Of a DNA stretch of 64,000 nucleotides, positions 6,195 through 16,159 are shown piece after piece (the first letter of the stretch is position 1; the number at the start of each line of letters is the position of its first letter). A program made the translations under genes and the position numbers. The DNA lies in contig CAUHAO010000006.1 of assembly GCA_959604355.1 (NCBI GenBank), positions 1 through 64,000 of the forward strand, given 5' to 3'. The notes beneath the pieces are model-generated. The model was not told the origin of the DNA, made no database searches, and saw only the letters and a list, made by a program, of their open reading frames with translations. This DNA is from an uncultured Eubacteriales bacterium (lineage in GTDB: Bacteria > Bacillota > Clostridia > Oscillospirales > UBA644).

Positions 6195-8949
6195 TATTTT
6201 TGTGAAAGGCGCACGGGCGAACAACCTGAAAAACGTCGATATAGAGATACCCCGTGATAAATTCGTCGTTTTTACAGGGCTTTCCGGTTCCGGAAAAAGC
6301 TCTTTGGCTTTTGATACGATATATGCAGAAGGTCAGAGGAGATATGTAGAATCTCTGTCATCATACGCGAGAATGTTCCTCGGCCAGATGGAAAAACCCG
6401 ACGTTGATTACATCGAGGGACTTTCTCCTGCCATTTCCATCGACCAGAAAACAACCTCACGAAACCCACGCTCGACGGTCGGAACAATAACCGAGATATA
6501 CGACTACATGCGTCTGCTCTATGCGCGCGTCGGTGTACCGCACTGCCCGATATGCGGCAGGGAGATAAAGCAGCAGCCCCTTGACCGCATCGTTGATACG
6601 ATAATGAGCATGGGGGAAGGCACGAAAATACAGTTACTCGCGCCTGTCGTAAGAGGCCGGAAAGGCGAATATCAGAAGCTTTTTGACGATTATCGCCGCA
6701 GCGGTTACATTCGCGTCCGTGTTGACGGGATAATGTACGACCTGATGGAGAAAATTCCTTTGGATAAGAATAAAAAACACGACATTGAAGTCGTCGTGGA
6801 CCGTCTCGTAGTGCGTCCCGAAGTGCGTAAAAGAGTCACGGACTCCTGCGAAACGGTGTCGCGTCTTTCCAACGGGCTTATTCTTGTTTCCGTGCCCGAC
6901 GGAGAGGAGAGGCTATTTTCTCAGCGTTACTCCTGCCCGGAGCATGACATTGGCATCGAAGAGCTTACTCCGAGGATGTTTTCTTTCAACAATCCGTCGG
7001 GAGCCTGCAAAGAATGTTCGGGTCTCGGGTATATAATGACGTTCGACCCGGAAATAATAATCCCGAATAAGGATGTGAGCCTTCTTGACGGCGCGGTATG
7101 TGCCACAGGCTTCGGAAATATCGCCAACAGTTCTTACAGCCTCAATCTTTACACCCGAGTGCTTAAACCTTACGGACTTACTGTCGCGGACCCTATATCG
7201 AAATATTCTCCCGAGGCGCTCAATGATCTGCTTTATGGCGGAGAATATCATGAAGGAATAATCCCGACTCTCGAACGTAGGTACAAGCAGACGTCAAGCG
7301 CCGCGTCTCGTGCGGAAATGGAATCGCTCATGGCAAACAATCCCTGCACGGCGTGCCACGGTGCGCGTCTTAATCCGTTGTCTCTTGCGGTCACGGTAGG
7401 CGGAAAGAATATACACGAGCTTTCGTGTATGTCGATAGAAAACGCGATAGATTTCGTTTCAAACCTTGGTCTTTCGCCGCGTGATATGAGTATTGCAGAG
7501 CAGATCGTCAAAGAAATACTCAAACGTCTTGAATTTTTGAGGAGCGTAGGACTTTCTTATCTCACGCTTGCAAGAAGTGCGAACACTCTTTCGGGCGGAG
7601 AGGCGCAAAGAATACGTCTTGCCACACAGATAGGCTCGTCGCTTATGGGATGTCTGTATATTCTCGACGAGCCGAGCATAGGTCTGCATCAGAGAGACAA
7701 TCAGAAGCTTCTCAACACTCTGAAGCAACTGCGCGATGTAGGAAACACCCTAATCGTTGTCGAGCATGACGAGGATACGATGCGCCAGGCGGACTACCTT
7801 GTCGATATAGGACCGGGAGCGGGGATCCACGGCGGTCATGTTGTCGCGTCCGGTACGCCCGAAGAGGTAATGGCGTGCCCCGATTCGATAACGGGACAAT
7901 ATCTTTCCGGCAAAAAGAAAATCGCGGTGCCGAAAACACGGCGTTTGCCCAACGGTAAATCTATTTGGGTACGCGGAGCGACAGAAAACAACCTTAAAAA
8001 TATTGATGTGGAATTTCCTCTCGGAGTTTTCACTTGTGTTACGGGTGTTTCGGGGTCGGGAAAGTCAACTCTTGTCAATGAGATACTCAATAAGACTCTT
8101 CTGGCGCGTGTTAACCGTGCCAAAGCATTTCCCGGTAAATGCAGCTGTGTTGAGGGAATTGAATATATAGACAAGGTCGTCAACATTGACCAAAGCCCGA
8201 TAGGAAGAAGCCCGCGTTCAAATCCCGCAACGTACACGGGCATGTTTAACGATATAAGAGATCTTTTCGCTCAGACGAACGAGGCCAAAGCAAGAGGGTA
8301 TACAGCGGGAAGATTTTCGTTCAACGTAGACGGAGGACGCTGTCAGGCCTGTAACGGCGACGGTATAGTTAAAATAGAAATGCACTTTTTGCCGGACATA
8401 TATGTTCCGTGTGACGTGTGCAACGGGCAGAGATACAACCGTGAGACGCTTGAAGTAAAGTTAAAGGACAAAAACATTTTTGAAGTCCTTGATATGACGG
8501 TAGAAGAGGGTGTAAAATTCTTTGAAAACTTCCCGCAGATAGAGCGCAAACTCCGTACTCTTGCGGATGTAGGACTCGGATATATAAAAATAGGGCAGCC
8601 TTCAACGACTCTTTCCGGCGGTGAGGCTCAGCGGGTAAAACTCGCGACGGAACTTGCGAGAAGATCCACGGGAAATACCGTTTATATACTTGATGAGCCG
8701 ACGACAGGGCTTCACACAGCGGACGTGCAAAAACTTCTGGAAGTTTTGCAGCAACTCGTAAAAGGCGGCAACACGGTAATAGTTATTGAGCATAATCTTG
8801 ATGTCATAAAATGCGCCGATCATATCATCGACCTTGGCCCCGAAGGCGGCGACGGCGGCGGAACTGTCGTATGTGCGGGAACACCCGAACAGGTCGCACA
8901 ATGCGGCGCGTCATATACGGGACAATTCCTGAAAAAAATTCTGTATTAA
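6184..8949 (+). CDS. uvrA: Excinuclease ABC subunit A
   Basis: 921 residues. UvrA is the ABC-type damage sensor that loads UvrB. The first Walker A, GLSGSGKSS, is at about 32-40, the second, GVSGSGKST, near residue 620. The ABC signatures LSGGEAQRIRLA and LSGGEAQRVKLA are both present. Zinc-site cysteines are visible (CPICG near 119; CKECSGLG near 277; CQACNGDG and CDVCNGQ near 720-745). It follows uvrB in one operon with an 11-nt overlap. Confidence 0.98.
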   Translation: MRDNIFVKGARANNLKNVDIEIPRDKFVVFTGLSGSGKSSLAFDTIYAEGQRRYVESLSSYARMFLGQMEKPDVDYIEGLSPAISIDQKTTSRNPRSTVGTITEIYDYMRLLYARVGVPHCPICGREIKQQPLDRIVDTIMSMGEGTKIQLLAPVVRGRKGEYQKLFDDYRRSGYIRVRVDGIMYDLMEKIPLDKNKKHDIEVVVDRLVVRPEVRKRVTDSCETVSRLSNGLILVSVPDGEERLFSQRYSCPEHDIGIEELTPRMFSFNNPSGACKECSGLGYIMTFDPEIIIPNKDVSLLDGAVCATGFGNIANSSYSLNLYTRVLKPYGLTVADPISKYSPEALNDLLYGGEYHEGIIPTLERRYKQTSSAASRAEMESLMANNPCTACHGARLNPLSLAVTVGGKNIHELSCMSIENAIDFVSNLGLSPRDMSIAEQIVKEILKRLEFLRSVGLSYLTLARSANTLSGGEAQRIRLATQIGSSLMGCLYILDEPSIGLHQRDNQKLLNTLKQLRDVGNTLIVVEHDEDTMRQADYLVDIGPGAGIHGGHVVASGTPEEVMACPDSITGQYLSGKKKIAVPKTRRLPNGKSIWVRGATENNLKNIDVEFPLGVFTCVTGVSGSGKSTLVNEILNKTLLARVNRAKAFPGKCSCVEGIEYIDKVVNIDQSPIGRSPRSNPATYTGMFNDIRDLFAQTNEAKARGYTAGRFSFNVDGGRCQACNGDGIVKIEMHFLPDIYVPCDVCNGQRYNRETLEVKLKDKNIFEVLDMTVEEGVKFFENFPQIERKLRTLADVGLGYIKIGQPSTTLSGGEAQRVKLATELARRSTGNTVYILDEPTTGLHTADVQKLLEVLQQLVKGGNTVIVIEHNLDVIKCADHIIDLGPEGGDGGGTVVCAGTPEQVAQCGASYTGQFLKKILY

Positions 8950-8955
8950 AAATCG

Positions 8956-8982
8956 CCCCCGTCCGAAGTCTTCGGACGGGGG
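8956..8982. terminator. Bidirectional terminator between uvrA and PHP gene
   Basis: CCCCCGTCCGAA (8956-8967) pairs with TTCGGACGGGGG (8971-8982) around a 3-nt loop. The T-run is better on the minus strand (GATTTTTAAT), so it mainly serves the minus-strand PHP gene. Confidence 0.85.
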
Positions 8983-9004
8983 TTACATATTGGAACATTC
9001 ACGT

Positions 9005-9832
9005 TTATTTTTCGAGTGAGGGAAGAGTCCACATATCGTCGGGAGTTATTCCCGTCTGTTCAGCGGCAAGACGCAGCAGATAGTGAACGCCTCGGAAGCT
9101 TTCCGGCTCATGGGCGTCCGCGCCGAAATGGAATTTGCACCCGCAGGATTTTGCGGCTGAAAGCACACGCAGATATGACGGAGAAAGTCCCATTTCATTG
9201 AGCTGTGTGCCTCGTCTGAAAAGACATGCGTGGATCTCGATGCTTATATCTTTTTTTGCAGCCAAAGTGAAGCATTCGGCAAGCACGCTGTCGGATATGC
9301 CGTCAACAACTTCCTGTTCCCATTCGCTGCATATCGGATACAGCGGGTGACATATCGCGACGGGAACGGGATATTCCAGATTGCAGGCGTAATTAAAGCG
9401 CTCCAGGATCATGTCACGGAGTTTTTCGGGGGTGGAAAGGTCGAACGCTCTGTATTCGCCCGCGATATTCATCACATGACTTGCGGCAAGAAGAACATAA
9501 TCGAAGTCTTTTGCTTCCTCGTAAGAAAGCGTAGGCTCCTGACCGCATATGGTTTCCACTTCGCAGCCCATGAGTATCTTTATATCGGTTTTGCGCCTCA
9601 GTTCGTCGAGTTGCGGGCGTATTCTGAGCGCGTATTCCGCACCGCATTCTTCCTTGAGTCCGCGGTTTTTCAGCCAATGGCTGGGATAGAGGTGGTTCGT
9701 GAAGCCCAGAATATTTATGTTTTCTTCTTCACAGAAGGGCAGATAAGATTCCGGCACGGTTTCTTTCGGTGCGCAGAAGGACAAGTTTGTATGAACGTGC
9801 AGATCAGCGTTCCAAAGTGACAGTTTTTTCAT
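9005..9832 (-). CDS. PHP domain phosphoesterase (histidinol-phosphatase-like)
   Basis: 275 residues. PHP domains are metal-dependent phosphoesterases. The first motif, NADLHVHTNLS (residues 8-18), carries the two metal-binding histidines. Further ligands are likely in GCEVE (about 89-93), ASHV (about 115-118), CHPLYP (about 162) and FGADAHEPES (about 236-245). The last resembles the GSDAH motif of the histidinol-phosphatase/polymerase branch. There is no his operon nearby, so the substrate is unknown. It follows topB by 21 nt on the same strand and was probably cotranscribed; its ribosome binding site is weak. Confidence 0.85.
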   Translation of the reverse strand: MKKLSLWNADLHVHTNLSFCAPKETVPESYLPFCEEENINILGFTNHLYPSHWLKNRGLKEECGAEYALRIRPQLDELRRKTDIKILMGCEVETICGQEPTLSYEEAKDFDYVLLAASHVMNIAGEYRAFDLSTPEKLRDMILERFNYACNLEYPVPVAICHPLYPICSEWEQEVVDGISDSVLAECFTLAAKKDISIEIHACLFRRGTQLNEMGLSPSYLRVLSAAKSCGCKFHFGADAHEPESFRGVHYLLRLAAEQTGITPDDMWTLPSLEK

Positions 9833-9853
9833 TATAATATCTCTAAATAAAGA

Positions 9854-11950
9854 TTAAAAATCAAATTTTACTTTGCCGTCTTCAATTTTGAGGAATGCGT
9901 CGAACTGTTTGCCTGATTTCGAGACAAAGCCCTCGATTTTCGAGCTTTTTCCCGTTTCAAGCAGCATCTTCGCGTTGCTCACAGAAATGACACGTTGGCA
10001 AATGACATCGTTTATCGCGAATTTGCATCCGTCCTTGTATTTTGAGCAGCCATACGAATACTTGTATCTCACAACGTCGCCGCCGCAGAGGGGACATTTA
10101 CCGATAATGTCGCCGAAAAACCCGCAATCGTAGTCTTTTTCGGGCGGGAGCGGAGTGTTGTCAAAGACTTTTGCGATCTCGCTTTCCGCAAAACTGATGC
10201 CGTCATCTACAGTACATTGACCGTGATAGATCTTTTTAAGGACTTTGCCCATCTCGGACGTTTTGTATTTATCCATCGAAATCCTCATCTTTGACAGGGA
10301 TTTTATCAGAAATTCGCCGTTGGGCAGTATCGTATACACGTCTTTCTTGAGCGCGATATATTCGCTGCGTTTTGCGTTGTCTATGATTCCGGTGCGCGTA
10401 GCTTCCGTGCCGAGTTCAAGGCCTTCGAATATTGCGCGGTAATCCTCTTCGTCATTTTCGCCGTCGGATTGCTCCGCAAGTTCTTTTCGGAACGGATTTT
10501 TGAGGTAGTTGTTGAGCGTTTCGATCGTATAGTGCTTCGGCGGAGTCGTCTCTTTTTCCGTCGGCTTGAAATCCGTTACCACAGTGTCACCCTTTTCAAG
10601 CAGGGGCAGGATCTTGTCTTTCTGCGTGTAGTCGTCGTACTTCGTCCATCCTTTTTCGACAATGACGGTGCCTTTGAGCTGAAATTCTTCAAGATCTCCA
10701 ACTTTGATCGTGATTTCCGTCTTCTCAGCGAGACACGGCTGCGCGCAGAAAACGGCGACAAAGCGGCGGAATATCGTTGAATACACTTTCATCTCGTTTT
10801 CGGAAAGCTTGTCTTTTGTTGGTATTTTATAGGTCGGGGTGAGAGCTGAATGTGACTCGATTTTTGAATCGTCAAAGATCGTTTTATTGTCTTTGAATTC
10901 TACGGGATAACCTATTTTTGAGATGTTTGCAATAATGGTCTTCATCTTGTCTTTCTCGGCGGTTGCGAGATATTCCGAGTTCGTTCTCGGGTATGTGACG
11001 TAGCCTGCTTCGTAAAGCTTTTGCAGTATCGCAAGACTTTCATCCATAGGCATCTTGTATTTTTTACCGAGGAAATTCTGCAATTTCGAGAGCGAATAAA
11101 GCTTTCCCGCGCCGACAGTGTCTTTTTTCTTCTTTTTTGCGGTCACCACGGCCTGCGCGGAGTTGTATTTGTCACAAAGAGCCTGAGCCTTTGAGAGTTC
11201 GTCTTTTGTAAATTTGAGTTTACTTGTCAAGTCGATTTTTTCGCCGTTGGTTTCGGCACTGCTGACGACTGCATAGTATATTTCAGGTGTGAAATTGCGG
11301 ATCTCCATATCACGATCGTATATCGCCTTTACTATGGGGATTATTACTCTGCCGACTCGCAGGAGTGTTCCCGTTTTAAGGGTCGCGTAGCGCGTGAGGT
11401 TAACGCCGTATAACCAATCTATGTATGTACGGGCAAAGCCTTCGTTGGCGAGGTTGTCGTATTCATTTTCACTCTTCATATCCGCAAGAGCTGCCGCAAC
11501 GGTCTGAGGAGTCTGGTCGGGAAGCCATAAGCGGCGCAGGTCTTTTGTTTTTTCGCCGAGAGATTTCTCGATGCAGAGACGGACGATGATTTCTCCTTCC
11601 CTGTCCGCGTCTCCCGCGTTGACTATCGTGTCGACGTCGTCACGATTGCAAAGAGATTTTATTGTTTCAAACTGTCTTACAACGCCTGCGTCAGGCTGCT
11701 TGTCCGCACCCTTTTTAAGCGAATAGCGGAACTGCTTCGGGAAGCAGGGGAGGTTGTCCATTTTCCATTTTCTGTCTGTGACAGGCTTATCTGAGTAGTC
11801 TTCGATATCATAAAGCGAAAACAAATGACCGAATGCCCATGTGACAATGTATCCCTGACCTTCAAAGTACGTTTTATTCTGTTTCATTTCACCTATACCT
11901 GCGACAATGTTTCTCGCTAAGCTCGGCTTTTCGGCAATAATAAGTGTCAT
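9854..11950 (-). CDS. topB: DNA topoisomerase III (type IA)
   Basis: 698 residues. A type IA topoisomerase that cuts and passes single strands. The Toprim fold starts TLIIAEKPSLARNIV; the acidic triad lies in DADREGE (about residues 106-112). The catalytic tyrosine is in GYVTYPRTNSEYL (near residue 319). A zinc ribbon, CPLCGGDVVRYKYSYGCSKYKDGC, is near 615-640, followed by a short C-terminal Topo-C-like repeat. I chose ATG 11950, preceded by GAGGA; an upstream in-frame ATG at 11998 would overlap the -10 box. Confidence 0.93.
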   Translation of the reverse strand: MTLIIAEKPSLARNIVAGIGEMKQNKTYFEGQGYIVTWAFGHLFSLYDIEDYSDKPVTDRKWKMDNLPCFPKQFRYSLKKGADKQPDAGVVRQFETIKSLCNRDDVDTIVNAGDADREGEIIVRLCIEKSLGEKTKDLRRLWLPDQTPQTVAAALADMKSENEYDNLANEGFARTYIDWLYGVNLTRYATLKTGTLLRVGRVIIPIVKAIYDRDMEIRNFTPEIYYAVVSSAETNGEKIDLTSKLKFTKDELSKAQALCDKYNSAQAVVTAKKKKKDTVGAGKLYSLSKLQNFLGKKYKMPMDESLAILQKLYEAGYVTYPRTNSEYLATAEKDKMKTIIANISKIGYPVEFKDNKTIFDDSKIESHSALTPTYKIPTKDKLSENEMKVYSTIFRRFVAVFCAQPCLAEKTEITIKVGDLEEFQLKGTVIVEKGWTKYDDYTQKDKILPLLEKGDTVVTDFKPTEKETTPPKHYTIETLNNYLKNPFRKELAEQSDGENDEEDYRAIFEGLELGTEATRTGIIDNAKRSEYIALKKDVYTILPNGEFLIKSLSKMRISMDKYKTSEMGKVLKKIYHGQCTVDDGISFAESEIAKVFDNTPLPPEKDYDCGFFGDIIGKCPLCGGDVVRYKYSYGCSKYKDGCKFAINDVICQRVISVSNAKMLLETGKSSKIEGFVSKSGKQFDAFLKIEDGKVKFDF

Positions 11951-11979
11951 ATCGTCCTCGCTGTAAGTTTTACCTATAC

Positions 11980-12008
11980 AGTATACTATATCGGTCATAA
12001 ATTGTCAA
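11980..12008 (-). promoter_or_regulatory. Promoter of topB
   Basis: Minus strand TTGACA (12003-12008), 17 nt, TATACT (11980-11985). Confidence 0.88.
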
Positions 12009-12023
12009 CAACAAAAAACGGAC

Positions 12024-12055
12024 AAAAAAGTGCCGTGCTAAAAAGCACAGCACTT
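12024..12055 (-). terminator. Terminator of Gfo/Idh gene
   Basis: AAGTGCTGTGC (12045-12055, minus) pairs with GCACGGCACTT (12029-12039), one G-U, then a T-run. It sits directly upstream of the topB promoter and separates the two units. Confidence 0.88.
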
Positions 12056-12069
12056 GATTTTTTTCAGAC

Positions 12070-13251
12070 TCAGATCTCGGGAATTTCAATCTCAACTTCA
12101 TGTCCGCATTCAGAAGAACGAACGATACCGTCGAGAATCGCCTGGTTCTTAATGATCTGTTCGGACGGAACGGGAGCCTTGCCGCCGGTCTTGCAAGCGT
12201 CGAGGAAGGATCTGATCTTGTTCTTGAAGAGGTCTTCCCAATCGCCTTCAAGTTCGGGCAGTTTGTATTCTATTTCGACTTTGCCGATGTTCTTGTAAAC
12301 GGTCATGGGCCCGCCGATACCGCCGTTCCAGCAGTTTGTAGCGGGGATTCTCAGGCCGGCTTTCTTACCGAGGATGATCGTATCTCCGGGGGAGTCGATG
12401 TTCATAGCCCATGCTATTCTGAAGTCGAGGATTATACCGTTCTTATCGCCGTATTTACCGGGTTCGAGACGGATGAATGCAGCTGCAAAGTCGTCAACGT
12501 CAAATCTGGAAGCGTCTTTTTCGCCATAGACGGAAGCGTCGGTTCCGAAGAAGTTGGACTTATAAGCGGAAACGGTTTTGGGGGTAGGATATCCGATAGC
12601 GTTCAGAACCATGTCGAGGGAGTAGCAGCCGATATCGCCCAGAGCGCCGATACCTGCGGTCTTCTTCTCAACAAAGGTGCTCCACGGAATACCGCGTCTT
12701 CTGCCGCCGCCGGTCTGAATGTAGTAGATCTCACCGAGTTCGCCGGATTCGCAGATCTTCTTGATGAACTGCATGTTGGGCTCGAAACGGGGCTGGAAGC
12801 CTATGGAAAGAACTTTACCGCTTGCGAGTTCCGCCTTTCTGATAGCAACAGCCTCATCAAGGGTAACAGTCATGGGTTTTTCAAGCAGAACGTTGATGCC
12901 TGCGTTAAGGCAGTCGATGGTGCATTCCGCATGAGTTACGTTGTAAGTACAAACGCTGACAGCGTCAATCTTGAGCGAGTCCTGATCTTTGAGCATTTCG
13001 GTGTGATGTCCGTAGAATTTGCATCCTTCAACACCAAAGCGTTCTGCGAATTTTTCAGCTTTGCCGGGGATAATGTCTGCAAGAGCGACGATTTCAACAT
13101 CGGGCATGTTCTTATAGACCTGAACGTGGGATTCAGCGATCCAACCTGTACCGATGATAGCAACGCGGAGCTTTCTGTTGGGGTCGACAGCGCCGGTTTC
13201 TTTCTTCTGGCCGAAATTATTCAGGTTATAAGTTGCATCGTTATTGGCCAT
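12070..13251 (-). CDS. Gfo/Idh/MocA-family oxidoreductase
   Basis: 393 residues. NAD(P)-dependent sugar or inositol-type dehydrogenase. A 25-residue N-terminal extension precedes the Rossmann motif VAIIGTGWIAESHV; the family lysine is in LEKPMTV (about residue 120); the C-terminal domain covers about 145-393. Two aromatic/Asp patches (DIGCYSLDMVLN) fit the catalytic region. Substrate unknown. I chose ATG 13251 behind AAGGAGATG; the in-frame ATG 21 nt earlier lies within that Shine-Dalgarno region. A single-gene unit with its own promoter and terminator. Confidence 0.9.
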   Translation of the reverse strand: MANNDATYNLNNFGQKKETGAVDPNRKLRVAIIGTGWIAESHVQVYKNMPDVEIVALADIIPGKAEKFAERFGVEGCKFYGHHTEMLKDQDSLKIDAVSVCTYNVTHAECTIDCLNAGINVLLEKPMTVTLDEAVAIRKAELASGKVLSIGFQPRFEPNMQFIKKICESGELGEIYYIQTGGGRRRGIPWSTFVEKKTAGIGALGDIGCYSLDMVLNAIGYPTPKTVSAYKSNFFGTDASVYGEKDASRFDVDDFAAAFIRLEPGKYGDKNGIILDFRIAWAMNIDSPGDTIILGKKAGLRIPATNCWNGGIGGPMTVYKNIGKVEIEYKLPELEGDWEDLFKNKIRSFLDACKTGGKAPVPSEQIIKNQAILDGIVRSSECGHEVEIEIPEI

Positions 13252-13313
13252 GGTTTTACATCTCCTTATCAAAATAAATGATTTTCTGTTTTACAGATAG
13301 CGCATCTATGCAT

Positions 13314-13342
13314 ATTATAGCATAGATTGCATTTTTTGTCAA
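13314..13342 (-). promoter_or_regulatory. Promoter of Gfo/Idh gene
   Basis: Perfect consensus on the minus strand: TTGACA (13337-13342), 17 nt, TATAAT (13314-13319). Divergent from the pepF promoter. Confidence 0.9.
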
Positions 13343-13384
13343 TCCTGTTTTTATCTATTTGTATAAAATTTTTCAATGTTTTAC

Positions 13385-13413
13385 TTGCAAAATATTGTAA
13401 AATGTGTTATACT
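13385..13413 (+). promoter_or_regulatory. Promoter of pepF
   Basis: TTGCAA (13385-13390), 17 nt, TATACT (13408-13413). Confidence 0.8.
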
Positions 13414-13453
13414 GTTAAAAACATCATCACATTGCATCAAAGGAGATATCTTT

Positions 13454-15235
13454 ATGAAACCGAGAAGTGAAATGAACCCCGAATTCATGTGGGATCTTTC
13501 GCATATTTTCAAGAGTAGGATTGAATGGGAAAAGGCTTTTGAGGAAGCTGAAAAATCCGTCGAGGCGATTTCCGCGGTGCAGGGTACTCTTAAAGACGCG
13601 CAGAGTGTCAGAAAGGCTCTCGATACCGTATACGGCGCATCCGAGAAAGCGGAACTCGTTTATATTTACGCATCTTTGAATAAGTCCGGCGATAACGGAG
13701 ACCCCGAAAGTCAGACGATGGCTGCGCGTGCGATGAATATGCTCGTAAAAATGAGCACGAACCTTTCGTTCCTTGAACCTGAGCTGCTCGCGCTTCCCGA
13801 AGAGACTCTCAAAAGTATAATTGCGGATCCTGCACTTGCAAAATACAGGCATTACCTGGATGACGTCGCGCGTTCCGCGCCTCATACCCTTGACGCGGCG
13901 GGCGAAAAGCTTCTTGCACGTCTGGGAGATATCACGGGCGTACCGAAAGAAGCGTACGACATGCTGACGGAAGTCGATCTTGAGTTCCCGAAAGTCAAAA
14001 ACGAAAATGGTGAAGACGTCCAGCTTACACACGGCAATTTCGGTGTGTTCCGTGAGAGCAAGAGCCGTGAGGTGCGCGAAAATGCGTTCAACACGTTCCT
14101 CGGAACATATAAGAAATATATCAACACTACCGCAGCAACTTACGGCGGCGCAGTCAAGCTGGACACTTATTTTTCCGATGTCCGAGGCTTTGACAGCGCG
14201 TGCCACAGAGCACTTTTCGCAAATAATGTACCCGTGTCTGTTTATGACAGCCTTATCGAAGCCGTCCATAAAAGCCTGCCGTCGATGAAGAAATATCTCG
14301 ACCTGCGCAAAAAGACTCTCGGCCTTGATAAAATAGACATGTTCGATTTGTATGTGCCGATGATAGACGACGTTGAGTTTTCCATGACGTATGAAGAGGG
14401 GAAAAAGCTTGTAAGAAAAGCCCTTGCACCTCTCGGTGAAGAATACGGAAAACTCCTTGACAGAGCCTTTAATGAGCGTTGGATAGATGTTTACGAAAAC
14501 AAGGGCAAGACCACCGGTGCGTTTTCATGCGGTGTTTTCGGAGTTCATCCTTATGTTTTGCTCAATTATTCGGGAAAGTTCGACGACGTTTCGACAGTTG
14601 CGCATGAGCTCGGTCACTCAATGCACTCTTATTTCTCCGATACGACCCAGGATTATGCAAATCATGACTACCGTATTCTTGTAGCCGAAGTCGCGTCCAC
14701 GGTAAACGAAGTTCTGCTGACAATGTATATGCTCAACACAGAAACAGACAGAAAGCGCCGCGCGTATATACTTAATCATTTCCTTGAAGGCTTCCGCACC
14801 ACGGTTTACAGACAGACGCTGTTTGCTGAATTTGAAAGAAAGGCGCACGATATGTACCAGGCGGGACAGCCTCTTACAGCGGAGTCTCTTTCAAATATGT
14901 ATAAAGACCTCGTAGCGCTTTACTACAACGGTGCGGAGATCAACGACATTATGTCTGTTGAGTGGTCGTATATACCTCATTTTTATAGGGGATTCTACGT
15001 CTATCAGTACGCAACAGGCTTCTGCAGCGCGGTCGCCATCGCAAAACATATTTATAAGACGGGCGACGCGAGCGGATATTTGAAATTCCTCACGCTCGGC
15101 GGCAGTGACTACCCGATAGAAGAACTTAAAGTCGCGGGCGTTGATCTGACGAAACCCGAATCTGTCGAAAATGCGCTGAAAGTATTCGATGAAACGATCG
15201 ATGAACTTGCGGCTTTGCTCGAAGAGATAAAATAA
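13454..15235 (+). CDS. pepF: Oligoendopeptidase F (M3B family)
   Basis: 593 residues, typical for PepF. A cytoplasmic zinc metallopeptidase that cleaves oligopeptides. The active site VAHELGHSMHSYF (HELGH near residue 384) is intact, and the downstream glutamate is in LVAEVASTVNE. The C-terminal M3 block with YNGAEI, FYRGFYVYQYATGFCSA is also present. AAAGGAG precedes the ATG at 13454; an in-frame ATG at 13376 lies upstream of the -10 box and cannot be used from that promoter. The serine hydrolase gene follows 11 nt later. Confidence 0.96.
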   Translation: MKPRSEMNPEFMWDLSHIFKSRIEWEKAFEEAEKSVEAISAVQGTLKDAQSVRKALDTVYGASEKAELVYIYASLNKSGDNGDPESQTMAARAMNMLVKMSTNLSFLEPELLALPEETLKSIIADPALAKYRHYLDDVARSAPHTLDAAGEKLLARLGDITGVPKEAYDMLTEVDLEFPKVKNENGEDVQLTHGNFGVFRESKSREVRENAFNTFLGTYKKYINTTAATYGGAVKLDTYFSDVRGFDSACHRALFANNVPVSVYDSLIEAVHKSLPSMKKYLDLRKKTLGLDKIDMFDLYVPMIDDVEFSMTYEEGKKLVRKALAPLGEEYGKLLDRAFNERWIDVYENKGKTTGAFSCGVFGVHPYVLLNYSGKFDDVSTVAHELGHSMHSYFSDTTQDYANHDYRILVAEVASTVNEVLLTMYMLNTETDRKRRAYILNHFLEGFRTTVYRQTLFAEFERKAHDMYQAGQPLTAESLSNMYKDLVALYYNGAEINDIMSVEWSYIPHFYRGFYVYQYATGFCSAVAIAKHIYKTGDASGYLKFLTLGGSDYPIEELKVAGVDLTKPESVENALKVFDETIDELAALLEEIK

Positions 15236-15246
15236 GGAGAAACAGT

Positions 15247-16104
15247 GTGGAACTTTTTGATGAAATAGTAAAGGTCGTTCGCGAGAATAATCTGAATGTG
15301 TATTCGCTTTGTGAGGTGTACAACGGAAAGGTCAGATGCGAGGACTTGCAGAAAACCACCGAGCCTCATGCTTGCTACTCTGTCGCGAAAGCCTTCACAG
15401 TTACGGCTATAGGCATGCTTGTTGACAGGGGACTTCTGCGTGTCACAGACAAAATAGTTGATATTTTTGCGGACGAAATGCCAGAAAAATACGATGAAAA
15501 TTGGAATCTCGTTACGGTTGAGATGGTCATGAAACATCAGGCGGGACTTCCGTGGGGATATCTCGACCAGGACAATGATAACATACAGGAAAAGTACGGG
15601 ACGGGAGATTTTCTGCGTTTGATTTTTGAGACTCCGATGGCATATGTTCCCGGGCAGGATCACGAATACTCCGACGCCGCGTATTATCTTCTTTCCCGCG
15701 TCGTTACAAAAGTGAGCGGAGAGAAAATGGATGATATGATGGTTCGTGAACTGTTCGCACCTATGAAATTTCAACAGGTCGCGTGGGGGAAATGCCCGAT
15801 GGGATACGTCAACGGCGCAACGGCCCTCTTCATCACGACCCGCGATATGGCGAAACTCGGTGAACTTTATATAAATAAAGGTAAATGGAACGGCAAGCAG
15901 ATAATTTCGGAAGATTGGGTTAATACCGTTATTGAAAAGCGTTATGAGTTCTGGCCGATAGCGGCCGGCTGCCATAAGGGTGGCATGCACGGACAGGAAC
16001 TGTATTTCAGTATGAAAAACAAGCGAGTTATTGCGTATCATTCCTGCGACGGCGGAGAACTCTTTGATGAAATAACAAGAACGATAGAAAGACTTGATAC
16101 CTGA
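15247..16104 (+). CDS. Serine hydrolase, beta-lactamase/DD-peptidase fold
   Basis: 285 residues, GTG start behind AAGGAG. It belongs to the class C beta-lactamase-related serine hydrolases. SVAK (residues 45-48) is the SxxK nucleophile motif; YSD (about 141-143) matches the YxN/S motif; HKGGMHG (about 245) could be the HxG/KTG counterpart. There is no signal peptide or membrane segment, so it looks cytoplasmic, which argues for an esterase or D-amino-acid peptidase rather than antibiotic resistance. It follows pepF by 11 nt and is likely cotranscribed. Confidence 0.85.
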   Translation: MELFDEIVKVVRENNLNVYSLCEVYNGKVRCEDLQKTTEPHACYSVAKAFTVTAIGMLVDRGLLRVTDKIVDIFADEMPEKYDENWNLVTVEMVMKHQAGLPWGYLDQDNDNIQEKYGTGDFLRLIFETPMAYVPGQDHEYSDAAYYLLSRVVTKVSGEKMDDMMVRELFAPMKFQQVAWGKCPMGYVNGATALFITTRDMAKLGELYINKGKWNGKQIISEDWVNTVIEKRYEFWPIAAGCHKGGMHGQELYFSMKNKRVIAYHSCDGGELFDEITRTIERLDT

Positions 16105-16116
16105 AGTGAAGCACAA

Positions 16117-16144
16117 ACCGCAGCCTCGTAATTGAGACTGCGGT
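16117..16144. terminator. Shared hairpin between serine hydrolase and SASP genes
   Basis: ACCGCAGCCTC (16117-16127) pairs with GAGACTGCGGT (16134-16144), one mismatch, between convergent stop codons. T-runs are short. Confidence 0.75.
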
Positions 16145-16159
16145 TGTATTGAAAAAAGC

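Noticed and set aside
12100..13281. 393-codon plus-strand open frame opposite the Gfo/Idh gene
   Set aside because: Antisense shadow of a clear oxidoreductase; no family features.
15247..16104. Beta-lactamase-like gene as antibiotic resistance
   Set aside because: No signal peptide and linkage to pepF point to a general serine hydrolase.
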